Shown here piece by piece: positions 43,231-50,847 of a stretch of DNA of 64,000 nucleotides. The stretch is from Clostridium sp. KNHs214. GTDB lineage: Bacteria; Bacillota; Clostridia; Clostridiales; Clostridiaceae. Below the pieces are notes generated by a model that was not told the DNA's origin, did not search any database, and worked only from the letters and a program-made list of their open reading frames with translations. Location of the stretch: positions 62,001-126,000 of the forward strand of contig NZ_JQMW01000014.1 of assembly GCF_000744935.1 (NCBI RefSeq). Reading direction: 5' to 3'. Position numbers and translations under genes: made by a program. Numbering within the stretch: the first letter of the stretch is position 1; the number at the start of each line of letters is the position of its first letter.

Positions 43231-44513
43231 ACTATTTTATTCCTCCTAATATCACTGTGTTTTAAATCGCTATAGTAATGTAATCTTATCTTATCTTCTA
43301 AACTTAATCCATCTGGAACAAGTCCATTACATATATTTGGATTATTAAATCTAGAATAAGTACAGCCACCCATGCACATTGGTAGTTGTATACATTTTTT
43401 GCATTGTTCACTATTCAAAGCTGAAGTATTCTTAAATTTATAATATTCATGTCTATTTTCTAATTTAATATTACCATCTTCAGTTAGCTTACCAAAGTGC
43501 AGCCCATTCTCTGCAGCCGTTGAACATGAACATATTTTACCATCTGGCTCTATTGTAAATGATGCTTTACATGAAGCTTCACAACCATTTTTTATAGACA
43601 TAGTATGATAGAACTTAAACCCATTATCTATAGCATTTTTGTAAACATTATACAAATTCATTTTTTCACGTTCCTGCATTAAATTTGACAATCTAAGCTC
43701 AATATCTTTTCTATTTTCCCTCGGAATCTGCTCAAATAATTCAGTAATATAAAAAGAGTTATCTTTAGTCACATTAATTCTTAAAATAATTCGTACATCT
43801 TTACTTAACAATTTTAATATATTTTCCTTAACTTTATTAAAGGTTCCTTCTCCATTAATAAGGGGCCTTTGCTTATCATGACATTTTTGTGGTCCATCTA
43901 ACGTTATCTGAAATTTTTCTATTGAAAGTTTATCTACTATTTCTATATTTTTATCTGAAAATAAATAACCATTTGTAGTCATCCATGCTTTATACTCACA
44001 TCCATTTTTTTTGCATATATCTTTAAACTTATTAGTCAATTCAATAATTCTTTTAAATTCTAAAGTTGGCTCTCCACCAAACCATCCTATTTCTAATCTT
44101 TTTACTCTTTTGGTTATATTATCTACAAATTTTAAAACTTTCTCAGTTGTGCAATCATCCATTTTGAGTTTTTTATGTTCTTCGTAACAATACGTACATC
44201 TGAAGTTGCAGTCTAATGTTGGCTGTATTGTTAAATAAAACACTTGATCTCCAAATCTACTAGCGCATTCATTAAATTTAATTTCTTCTAATTCATCAAA
44301 ATCATCTTTTATTAAAATACCTTTACCTAACAATTGTTTTAATACCGTAGCCTCTTTCAATTCATACCTATCTTTATTTAAATTTTGTAATAAGTTATCT
44401 ACGACATTTTTCTGAAAATCATTATATATAACATATTTACGTGATAGAGTATTATAAAGAATATTTGTATCAGCTTCTATATTGAACTTAACATTATATT
44501 TTGATTGTTTCAC
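43227..44513 (-). CDS. Radical SAM/SPASM peptide maturase
   Basis: 428 residues. N-terminal RRE-like part (NILYNTLSRKYVIYNDFQKN, LKQLLGKGILIKDDFDELEE), radical SAM motif CNFRCTYCYEEHKK near 104-111, IGWFGGEPTLEF, and SPASM cysteines CEASCKASFTIEPDGKICSC and CKKCIQLPMCMGGCTYSRF. This is the architecture of sactionine, ranthipeptide and similar thioether-forming maturases. Its substrate is probably the 62-aa peptide encoded directly upstream, which ends in WCGIGC. A terminator-like hairpin separates the two genes, so the enzyme is made at lower level than the peptide. Confidence 0.9.
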   Translation of the reverse strand: MKQSKYNVKFNIEADTNILYNTLSRKYVIYNDFQKNVVDNLLQNLNKDRYELKEATVLKQLLGKGILIKDDFDELEEIKFNECASRFGDQVFYLTIQPTLDCNFRCTYCYEEHKKLKMDDCTTEKVLKFVDNITKRVKRLEIGWFGGEPTLEFKRIIELTNKFKDICKKNGCEYKAWMTTNGYLFSDKNIEIVDKLSIEKFQITLDGPQKCHDKQRPLINGEGTFNKVKENILKLLSKDVRIILRINVTKDNSFYITELFEQIPRENRKDIELRLSNLMQEREKMNLYNVYKNAIDNGFKFYHTMSIKNGCEASCKASFTIEPDGKICSCSTAAENGLHFGKLTEDGNIKLENRHEYYKFKNTSALNSEQCKKCIQLPMCMGGCTYSRFNNPNICNGLVPDGLSLEDKIRLHYYSDLKHSDIRRNKIV

Positions 44514-44546
44514 TTACATACCCCTCTCTTGTTTCCATATTAATAT

Positions 44547-44576
44547 AAAAAGGCACTAAAAGTTTAGTACCTTTTT
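44547..44576 (-). terminator. Intercistronic hairpin between precursor and maturase
   Basis: AAAGGTACTAAA and TTTAGTGCCTTTTT (minus strand) pair with one mismatch and end in T residues. Twelve bases after the precursor stop. Typical of leaky terminators that favour precursor expression. Confidence 0.65.
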
Positions 44577-44587
44577 ATAACCAACAA

Positions 44588-44776
44588 TTAACAGCCTATT
44601 CCACACCAACTATGTCCATTAGACGCTGCTTCTTCATCTACAAATAAGTCCATTCCTTCATTTTGTATAGCATTTGCTAATTCTTCAGACTCAATGTAAA
44701 TTCTTCCATTCTCAACTTTGTACATTTCCTTTCCTAAAGCCATAACCTTTTTTTCTTCAACATTTTTGTTTTCCAT
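44588..44776 (-). CDS. RiPP precursor peptide with CGIGC core
   Basis: 62 residues, GGGAGG ribosome site. A charged leader (NKNVEEKKVMALGKEMYK, then VENGRIYIESEELANAIQNE) is followed by EEAASNGHSWCGIGC at the C-terminus. The two Cys three residues apart and the Gly-rich tail suggest one or two thioether bonds made by the adjacent SPASM enzyme. The helical leader with GMDLFVDEE before the core is like Nif11-type or sactipeptide leaders only in general character. Precursor status is well supported by position; the modification is inferred. Confidence 0.75.
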   Translation of the reverse strand: MENKNVEEKKVMALGKEMYKVENGRIYIESEELANAIQNEGMDLFVDEEAASNGHSWCGIGC

Positions 44777-44838
44777 TATATATTCCTCCCTAAATTTTAT
44801 TTAATTTGTTATATATAATAATTTAAATTATTAACTAG

Positions 44839-45018
44839 CTAGTGGTTTTTACTTTCATAAACTCCCGTATATCCTAAGTTCGCTTTTTCATATTCAAATA
44901 AACTAACTTCTTCATTCTTTTCAATACTTATAGTGCTGCTAGATTGAACTTTTTTTCTTCTAACATCATATATTTCTTTCACAATTGGATATATATCATC
45001 CTTCTCTATAAAAATCAT
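44839..45018 (-). CDS. Small peptide of RiPP cluster, ends GYTGVYESKNH
   Basis: 59 residues (MIFIEKDDIYPIVKEIYDVR at the start; C-terminus ANLGYTGVYESKNH). The ribosome site is weak (TCAAGAAT). The C-terminal 12 residues align with those of the next peptide upstream: GY at positions 2-3 and a final NH are shared, and several others are similar. It may be a second precursor or a structural partner. Not recognised. Confidence 0.5.
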   Translation of the reverse strand: MIFIEKDDIYPIVKEIYDVRRKKVQSSSTISIEKNEEVSLFEYEKANLGYTGVYESKNH

Positions 45019-45032
45019 ATTCTTGATGTTAT

Positions 45033-45188
45033 TTAATGATTAGTTGGATTTATAAGAATCTCATACCCAACCCCCGGTCTTTCCTCAGAAGAGTCTACAT
45101 TTAAAGAGGAGTCTTGTATTTCCAAATCCTTGGGTAATCCTTTCTTATCCTTTTCAATTTTAACATTTACTTTTTTCTTCTCCATCAT
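45033..45188 (-). CDS. Small peptide of RiPP cluster, ends GYEILINPTNH
   Basis: 51 residues, ribosome site AAGGGGTG before two adjacent ATGs (MMEKKKVNVKIEKDKKGLPK). The leader-like Lys-rich start is followed by acidic DLEIQDSSLNVDSSEERPG and VGYEILINPTNH. It has no Cys. Same C-terminal GY...NH frame as its neighbour. Placed between the winged-helix regulator and the other peptide genes, so it is the first of three small peptides in the transcript. Confidence 0.55.
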   Translation of the reverse strand: MMEKKKVNVKIEKDKKGLPKDLEIQDSSLNVDSSEERPGVGYEILINPTNH

Positions 45189-45265
45189 TTCACCCCTTCG
45201 CCATAAATCATTACTTTCTTAAATATTTCTTATATTTGTTGCTTTAATATTAAGATTTAAAAAAA

Positions 45266-45838
45266 TTATTTTTTCAAATTATATGGAGCCAAAACACTTA
45301 TAAATCCATAAGTATCTGAAGCATCTAATTTTTCCATAGCTTGATATTTATCAAATAACTCATCTAGCTCTTTTTTAAACTCTATCATTTTTTCTTCGTC
45401 AGTTTTTATAAAATAAGCCTTTATTTTATGAGGTTTATCACCAAAGTTATTTATATTTCTTATAATTTCCCTAGTTAATGAAGAAAAATGCTGAGCTGAT
45501 AATTCTACATCATCTTTACTGTCATCACTTTTGCAATTATTCCTTAGGTAATTTAATATATCTACATCCGTAGATGCTAATTCGTAGGTTTTTTCTACTT
45601 TTCCATCGATAACCTTTACATCAATTATCTTAATAAGCTTTGCTTCTATAAGCCTTTGAATATACAACTGTACTGAAAAACTTGGTACAGTTAATTCTCT
45701 AGATATTTCTTTCACTGTCTTTGATCCTGATAGGAGTATTAATAAAACATCCAAAGCTTTACCACTTAATATGTCTTCTTTAAGTTTATCTTCTTCACTT
45801 ATTAAGGACATATCGTATATGCAAGGAATATCACTCAT
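45266..45838 (-). CDS. Winged-helix regulator of the second RiPP cluster
   Basis: 190 residues. LDVLLILLSGSKTVKEISRELTVPSFSVQLYIQRLIEAKLIKII is a winged-helix domain of ArsR type (helix-turn-helix at about 40-62, wing with VKVIDGKVEKTYEL). The rest (about 85-190) is helical, with SLTREIIRNINNFGD and IEFKKELDELFDKYQAMEKL, like the C-terminal domain of ArsR-type regulators that bind effectors. It lies 17 bases downstream of the protease gene and upstream of the peptides. Probably controls the cluster; the signal is unknown. Confidence 0.8.
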   Translation of the reverse strand: MSDIPCIYDMSLISEEDKLKEDILSGKALDVLLILLSGSKTVKEISRELTVPSFSVQLYIQRLIEAKLIKIIDVKVIDGKVEKTYELASTDVDILNYLRNNCKSDDSKDDVELSAQHFSSLTREIIRNINNFGDKPHKIKAYFIKTDEEKMIEFKKELDELFDKYQAMEKLDASDTYGFISVLAPYNLKK

Positions 45839-45855
45839 ATAGTTTCCTCCATTTC

Positions 45856-47127
45856 CTAGTTTAATTTGAGTAATGAAATCACTTGGTCTACATCACAGTT
45901 TCCAATAGCCGCCAATCCCATTTTTTCTTCTACAAACATGTCTTGAACTGTTTTATGTAAACTCTCGCTATTTGATTTTTTAATGTTCCTTATTTCTTGT
46001 TCTAATGAAAATAATTGACCATTTGAAGTACATTTACCTAAAAATTTTAATTGTGATGTTAAATCATCTAAATCAAGTAAGGTTCTTGTTTCAAGTACTT
46101 TTTTAACTCTATTAATTTCTTTATCTGTAAAACCTTCAACTTTTACTTTATGAAATTCATCCATCATAATTTTCACTACTTCATTTACTGACTCACTAGC
46201 ACAAACTGCTGTAAAACCAATGGTTCCTCTCTTCTCATAAAAACTTGTAAATGCTCCTATGCTATATGCAAGTCCTCTTTTCATTCTTATTTCTTGAACC
46301 AATCTTGATTCCAAGCTAGTGTCTCCCAGTATTTTAGCTATAATATCTATATTAGTTCTTTCTGCATCCATATAAGATGGTGTTCTAAAACCTATAGATA
46401 TTGCTGTACTTTTTCCACTTCCAGCAGAATTAAAATAGATACCAGGTTCACTATCCACTATTTCTTTATATTTCCTAGTCTGTGTATCTTTCCACCTTGA
46501 AAAATTTTCTTCTATTGTATCTAATGTTTTTTGATATTCTATACCACCTACAACTACAAGTGTTGAATTTTCAGGTGTATAAGAATTTTTTATAATATTT
46601 TCTATATCACTAATTTTAGCATTATTTATATTTTCTAAATTACCTACTATTATTTTTCCTACACCCATATTTCCCCAAAGTGCCTGACTAGTTCTTTCTT
46701 TTATTTGGTTAAATGAAGAGTAAAAAGATATAGTCTCTTGAGATACAACCTTCTTCTCATTTTCCAGAAGTTCATTAGCAAAAGTTTTATTATCTATAGC
46801 TATAGTAGATATTGTTTCTATACATTTTTCTAGCATATTTGATAGACCAGTAAAATAATATGAAGTAGTTTCTTTTGTAGTCCCTGCATTATACACAATT
46901 CCTTCTGAAGATACTTCATTTATTAATTTCTTAAACCGTTGATTACTATCATTTTCTATATTTATCATTAAATGTTCTACTAAATGTGATAATCCATTTT
47001 CATCATCATTCTCATATTTACTGCCCTGCTTTACCCAAATACCACAAGCCATTGTTCTTACATAAGGAATTTTATGCATTATAACCCTGAGTCCATTTTC
47101 TAGATAAACATTTAAAATATCATACAC
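45856..47127 (-). CDS. M16 zinc protease (PqqF-like)
   Basis: 423 residues. GLSHLVEHLMI carries the inverted zinc motif HxxEH at about 46-50, with the distal Glu in a TKETTSYYF/NEKKVVSQE region. The second half (KRGLAYSIGAFTSFYEKRG) has the R/Y pair that binds substrate. A single-domain length suggests a homodimer or partner subunit. In PQQ, AlbE/AlbF and related RiPP pathways such proteases cut the leader from a radical SAM-modified precursor. First gene of the cluster; the start has no strong ribosome site in front (TGAAAAAGTG). Confidence 0.9.
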   Translation of the reverse strand: MYDILNVYLENGLRVIMHKIPYVRTMACGIWVKQGSKYENDDENGLSHLVEHLMINIENDSNQRFKKLINEVSSEGIVYNAGTTKETTSYYFTGLSNMLEKCIETISTIAIDNKTFANELLENEKKVVSQETISFYSSFNQIKERTSQALWGNMGVGKIIVGNLENINNAKISDIENIIKNSYTPENSTLVVVGGIEYQKTLDTIEENFSRWKDTQTRKYKEIVDSEPGIYFNSAGSGKSTAISIGFRTPSYMDAERTNIDIIAKILGDTSLESRLVQEIRMKRGLAYSIGAFTSFYEKRGTIGFTAVCASESVNEVVKIMMDEFHKVKVEGFTDKEINRVKKVLETRTLLDLDDLTSQLKFLGKCTSNGQLFSLEQEIRNIKKSNSESLHKTVQDMFVEEKMGLAAIGNCDVDQVISLLKLN

Positions 47128-47214
47128 TTTTTCACCTACTTTCTTAGTGAATTCTCTTTTATATACATAAAATCATTTGATTTTGAGAAAGTAAATATAT
47201 TTTTTTACTTTTTT

Positions 47215-47379
47215 TTATTTTCCTGTTGGTTCTGGATCAATACAACTACTAATACTTTTAGCATTTACCAAATACTTACTTTGATTTTCTATAGGTTTGG
47301 CACTAACAATTCTTGATCCACCATTCAGAAGCACTATCAATGATAGTGTTAATACAATAGTATTCATTATTTTTTTCAT
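47215..47379 (-). CDS. Phr-like secreted signal pro-peptide
   Basis: 54 residues, ATAAGGGGGAT ribosome site. A Sec signal peptide (MKKIMNTIVLTLSLIVLLNG, cleavage near VSAKP) and a short C-terminus ending SISSCIDPEPTGK. Divergent from the HTH-TPR receptor gene at 47550, with a shared 170-base control region. In RRNPP systems such pro-peptides are exported, trimmed and re-imported to bind the TPR receptor. The CIDPEP part is the likely mature pheromone, because this position alone is conserved as (C/S)IDPD/E in three paralogues. Confidence 0.8.
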   Translation of the reverse strand: MKKIMNTIVLTLSLIVLLNGGSRIVSAKPIENQSKYLVNAKSISSCIDPEPTGK

Positions 47380-47471
47380 ATTAATATCCCCCTTATATTA
47401 TTAATAGTAAAATATATGCATTTAAGTAAATACCTTTTATTTTACATATATTGTATCATTAATTTAAAAAT

Positions 47472-47516
47472 AAGTAAATAGTTTTTATTTACTTTTATAT
47501 TATTTTTTATTATAAT
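47472..47516 (+). promoter_or_regulatory. Receptor promoter with palindromic operator
   Basis: Palindrome AAGTAAA-N9-TTTACTT at 47472-47494. Its right arm overlaps the -35 TTTACT (47488-47493), 17 bases before TATAAT (47511-47516). To the left, TTTTACATATATTGTATCA probably belongs to the pro-peptide promoter. Confidence 0.7.
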
Positions 47517-47549
47517 ATAATTAAATTAATTATACGAGGAGAAATGTTC

Positions 47550-48875
47550 ATGAATACTAAAGTTATTACAGCAGGCGAAAAATTAAAAGATATAAGAAAA
47601 AAATATAACATAAAACAATATGAACTAAGCGGAGATAAACTTACAAGAAACATGATAAGCATGATCGAAACTGACAAGGCTAGACTTACAAAATATACAG
47701 CCAAAATCTTACTAGAGAACATACACAAAATATGTAAAGATCGCAATATAGAATATGATATCACATTGGAATACCTACTTGAATGTCCTGAATATCAAGC
47801 CAAGGGAATATGTAATGAATTCATCCAGTTATTAAATTCCACACCACAAAAAGTATTTGAAAGTGACTTTCAAAAGACTCTCAATGAAATTGAAAGTTTA
47901 CTAGATAAATATAAATTAAAAAAAGAAAAAACAATTATATATACAAAACTAGGTGAAATATTTAAAATCTCTCGTAATTTTCATAAAGCATATACCTATC
48001 TTTTAAGAGCATTTGAAAACTCTAATGATCTTTTTAATGATCTTGAATTAATAGGTTTAATTATTGACATTACCTGTTGTTGCAACAATTTAAAGAAGTA
48101 TAAAGAAGTATTAGATTTCAGCAGATTAGCCTATATTTATATGGATAATATTCCAAAGGATCAAGAATATAAACTTAAGTATAACAATATTATAGCTTAT
48201 AAAAATCTAAAAAATTACAATTCAGCTTTAAAAGAAATTGAAGAAATTGAATATAGGTTTAAAAATGAATTAGATTCATACCAATTTGAAAAAATAAAAG
48301 TCCTTATTTTAAAAGCCAATTGCCTTAAAGAAAAAAACTTCTACATTGATGCCCTAAAAATACACAAGGAAATATTAACTTTATGCCAAAATGATATAGA
48401 AATGTATCTTGTTACATTGTGTAATATATTAGAAATTTATATTGAAATGAATGACAGTAAGAATCTTAAAGAATACGTTGATAGGTGTACTTCTCATCTA
48501 AATCAATATGAAAACCTTCAAAATAAGAAATACTCTTCTGAAATATATAATGATATAGGACTAGGCTTTTATACTATAAATAAATTTGAAATGAGTAAAC
48601 CGTACTTTAACAACGCTATAAAGGAAGCAAAAAAGTATAAGAAAGTAGACATCATACTATCCTCTATGGAAAAACTTTTAAATATAGCTGCAGATGATAA
48701 AGCTACAGATGAAGTGGATAATTTAAAAAATCAGCTAGTTGAAATTATGTCTCTTAATTTACTGCCTATAAACAACGCTTTAATATTTGAGTTTATTAAA
48801 TACTATAATGATTTAGGGGATAGAGAAACTATCAATGACATAGTGAATTTTACAAAATCCCTATTCTTGAAATAG
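47550..48875 (+). CDS. RRNPP-type quorum-sensing receptor (HTH + TPR)
   Basis: 441 residues from ATG 47550 (GAGGAG eight bases before; ATG 47544 is too close). Residues 1-70: Xre-type helix-turn-helix (KDIRKKYNIKQYELSGDKLTRNMISMIETD). From about 90: a series of TPR-like helical pairs (YTKLGEIFKISRNFHKAYTYLLRAFENSN; YNNIIAYKNLKNYNSALKEI; YNDIGLGFYTINKFEMSKPYFNNA). This is the PlcR/NprR/PrgX layout; such proteins bind a short peptide in the TPR groove and switch gene expression. The cognate peptide gene is divergent. A related, partly shortened copy is at 50,848. Confidence 0.9.
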   Translation: MNTKVITAGEKLKDIRKKYNIKQYELSGDKLTRNMISMIETDKARLTKYTAKILLENIHKICKDRNIEYDITLEYLLECPEYQAKGICNEFIQLLNSTPQKVFESDFQKTLNEIESLLDKYKLKKEKTIIYTKLGEIFKISRNFHKAYTYLLRAFENSNDLFNDLELIGLIIDITCCCNNLKKYKEVLDFSRLAYIYMDNIPKDQEYKLKYNNIIAYKNLKNYNSALKEIEEIEYRFKNELDSYQFEKIKVLILKANCLKEKNFYIDALKIHKEILTLCQNDIEMYLVTLCNILEIYIEMNDSKNLKEYVDRCTSHLNQYENLQNKKYSSEIYNDIGLGFYTINKFEMSKPYFNNAIKEAKKYKKVDIILSSMEKLLNIAADDKATDEVDNLKNQLVEIMSLNLLPINNALIFEFIKYYNDLGDRETINDIVNFTKSLFLK

Positions 48876-49032
48876 TATTTTTACATTGCATTTAGTAAAA
48901 ATATTTAATTAAGATATTTAATATATATAATATAAAAACTTGAAATACCAAAACCACAATTAGATAAGCAGTAAAAAAAATTATCCTCTCCTTTTATTTT
49001 AAACTTATATAAATTCAAGTTTAAAGTTTTAG

Positions 49033-49085
49033 GGACGGTTAACAGCTTTTGATATTGAATTTAATAAAAAGTTGTTAACCGTCCC
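49033..49085. repeat. REP-B hairpin repeat, diverged
   Basis: GGGACGGTTAACAGCTTTTG and AAAAAGTTGTTAACCGTCCC pair. It ends the receptor transcript region. Confidence 0.75.
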
Positions 49086-49130
49086 CTTTTTTTCTATCAT
49101 ACATATGCTATCTCTAATATTTCATAAATC

Positions 49131-49345
49131 TTATGAAATTTTTACTACTCCATCTAGTTGCTGTTTAATTTCATCACTTAAATGATGGGAAATCATAATA
49201 GCCATTGCATTTGTATCTAAAATAAATTTTTCAATGAAGTTGGCAGTTGCTTTATCAAGATTTTCAAGTTTAACTACTTGCAAATCTCCAATACTTCTCC
49301 ATCACTTAATGCCAAATTCACTTGAATATTATTCTTAATTGTATC
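49131..49345 (-). pseudogene. Remnant of an ABC ATPase C-terminus
   Basis: The minus strand reads LVKLENLDKATANFIEKFIL and AIMISHHLSDEIKQQLDGVV, ending in a clean stop at 49131. The NLDKAT and SHHLSD parts look like the D-loop and H-loop of an ABC ATPase. Further upstream the frame shows SDGEVLEICK and then a stop, and there is no Walker motif. A small relic. Confidence 0.4.
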
Positions 49346-49357
49346 ATTTTACTAAAA

Positions 49358-49858
49358 CTATACTTTATTTTTGCTTATTAAATATTCTCTTATTTTATAT
49401 CCATCAGTTAAGTTTCCTTCACCTAAACCATAAGGATCAATTCTAGGAATTAATGAACGTACTAATAAATAAAGATCATAAAGAATAATCACACTAATAA
49501 ATTTTCTTAATTCTATTGGGCTTAAAAGATTAATTAAAAAAAGCAATATAAATACTATTAAACTTGCTAGTGGACCCCATAAAATTATAATAAAATAATC
49601 TTTTTCGCTTATATCACAATCAGACCAAAAAGTTATTCCTCTAAAACAATTATGAAAATTGAATTTTATTTTCAATCTCCTAATCTTTATTGTTTTAGAT
49701 TCATTAAGCCCCTTTTTCTCTCCAAGTTGAATTGTTACATCACCATCAGTTAATAATAACCCTGGTATAGCATGTCCTAATTCGTGAATAAAAGTAATGA
49801 TAGGTCCAGTTATACATAATACTATAACTTTAATAAGATAATATATAAAATCTAGCAT
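49358..49858 (-). CDS. M50-like membrane metalloprotease
   Basis: 166 residues. The zinc motif HELGH at about 26-30 sits in the first membrane helix (TGPIITFIHELGHAIPGLLL), and a second motif, GEGNLTDGYKI (NxxDG), near the C-terminus gives the third ligand. Two more helices (FIIILWGPLASLIVFILLFL, FISVIILYDLYLLVRSLI). The layout matches small M50/site-2-protease relatives. It lies between two pheromone receptor loci and could trim or release a membrane peptide, but this link is a guess. Own weak ribosome site (AGGAGGTTTTT). Confidence 0.7.
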   Translation of the reverse strand: MLDFIYYLIKVIVLCITGPIITFIHELGHAIPGLLLTDGDVTIQLGEKKGLNESKTIKIRRLKIKFNFHNCFRGITFWSDCDISEKDYFIIILWGPLASLIVFILLFLINLLSPIELRKFISVIILYDLYLLVRSLIPRIDPYGLGEGNLTDGYKIREYLISKNKV

Positions 49859-49957
49859 CTAAAAACCTCCTATTTAATTCATAGTACATTCTTTACATCT
49901 ATGGTACTATGTCAATACCTTCTACTTTTCTTATTGATATAGGACATCCACTACAGT

Positions 49958-50015
49958 AATCCTTAAAATTAGAGTATATAAATAATGAAGATTTTATACT
50001 CTGATTTTAAGGATT
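49958..50015. repeat. Perfect 21-base inverted repeat
   Basis: AATCCTTAAAATTAGAGTATA (one base beyond twenty, here with its last A at 49978) pairs with 49995-50015, closing a 16-base AT loop. There is one mismatch. No T run, so it is not an obvious terminator. It lies upstream of the decayed receptor copy. Confidence 0.6.
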
Positions 50016-50221
50016 AGTACTTCAAGCAATGAAGAATATATGATTTGATATTTGGATAGAATATAGTACTCTATTAAAATATACCCATTAAAGTAAATAG
50101 TTTGTATTTTACATATATTGTATCATCCATTTAACAATAAGTAAAGATTTCTTAATTTATTTAAAAAGAATTCTTTAGTACACTTAAAATTAGATAAAAT
50201 ATTTAGTAAGGAGAAAAACTT

Positions 50222-50356
50222 ATGGATACTAAAGTCACTACAGCAGGCAAAAAACTTATGGATATAAGAAAAAAATATAATATAAGAACTTCAAATAAAC
50301 ATTCACTAGCTAAGCTTTTTTTATTTATAGACAATAAAAAAAACTTAACTTCTTAA
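50222..50356 (+). pseudogene. N-terminal remnant of an RRNPP receptor
   Basis: TAAGGAGAAAAAC precedes ATG 50222. MDTKVTTAGKKLMDIRKKYN matches the first 20 residues of both full receptors; after KYNIR the sequence is unrelated and stops at 50356 in a terminator. The 5' control region (AAGTAAAG and TTTTACATATATTGTATCA) is also partly kept. A deletion has removed the rest of the gene. Confidence 0.8.
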
Positions 50357-50377
50357 ATTTAAGAAGTTAAGTTTTTT
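50336..50377. terminator. Bidirectional rho-independent terminator
   Basis: AAACTTAACTTCTTAA and TTAAGAAGTTAAGTTT form a perfect 16-base stem with A and T tracts on its two sides. Confidence 0.85.
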
Positions 50378-50497
50378 GAGGCGAAAATGTTCAGGTATCA
50401 TATTAGCATAACTGTTACAGTAAATAATCAGTAAATTTACCAACTATTTCATATTGCCACATAATTTATTAAAGTAAATGTAACTTCCTTACTTTCA

Positions 50498-50674
50498 TTA
50501 GCTTCCTATTGAGTCTGGATCAATACTATTATTAATAGCTTTTATTTGACTGTTAATAGATATTAAATTTTTAGATTTAGTATCCAAAGTCTTTGCATTA
50601 ACAATCCTTGTCCCATTATTGAAAATGGCTATTGTACATAGTGTCAATACCATAGTTTTTATTACTTTTTTCAT
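50498..50674 (-). CDS. Phr-like secreted signal pro-peptide
   Basis: 58 residues, AAGGAGGAG ribosome site. Signal peptide MKKVIKTMVLTLCTIAIFNN, cleavage near VNAKT, then a linker and C-terminus INNSIDPDSIGS. Divergent from the receptor at 50848. Compared with the 47.2 kb paralogue the linker is longer and the core Cys is a Ser (SIDPDS against CIDPEP), which may give separate specificity. Confidence 0.8.
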   Translation of the reverse strand: MKKVIKTMVLTLCTIAIFNNGTRIVNAKTLDTKSKNLISINSQIKAINNSIDPDSIGS

Positions 50675-50766
50675 AATATCTCCTCCTTATATATTTTATA
50701 ATTAAATGCAAATATGAAAGTGAATTATTCTTTATTTTACATATATTGTATCATTGATTTTTATAA

Positions 50767-50811
50767 AAGTAAAGGATTTATCTTTACTTCTATAGAATTC
50801 TTTAGTATACT
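50767..50811 (+). promoter_or_regulatory. Receptor promoter with palindromic operator
   Basis: AAGTAAA-N9-TTTACTT at 50767-50789; -35 TTTACT at 50783-50788, 17 bases, -10 TATACT at 50106 plus 700, i.e. 50806-50811. Same layout as at 47.5 kb. Confidence 0.7.
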
Positions 50812-50847
50812 TTAATTAGATAAAATATATAGTAAGGAGAAGATCTT

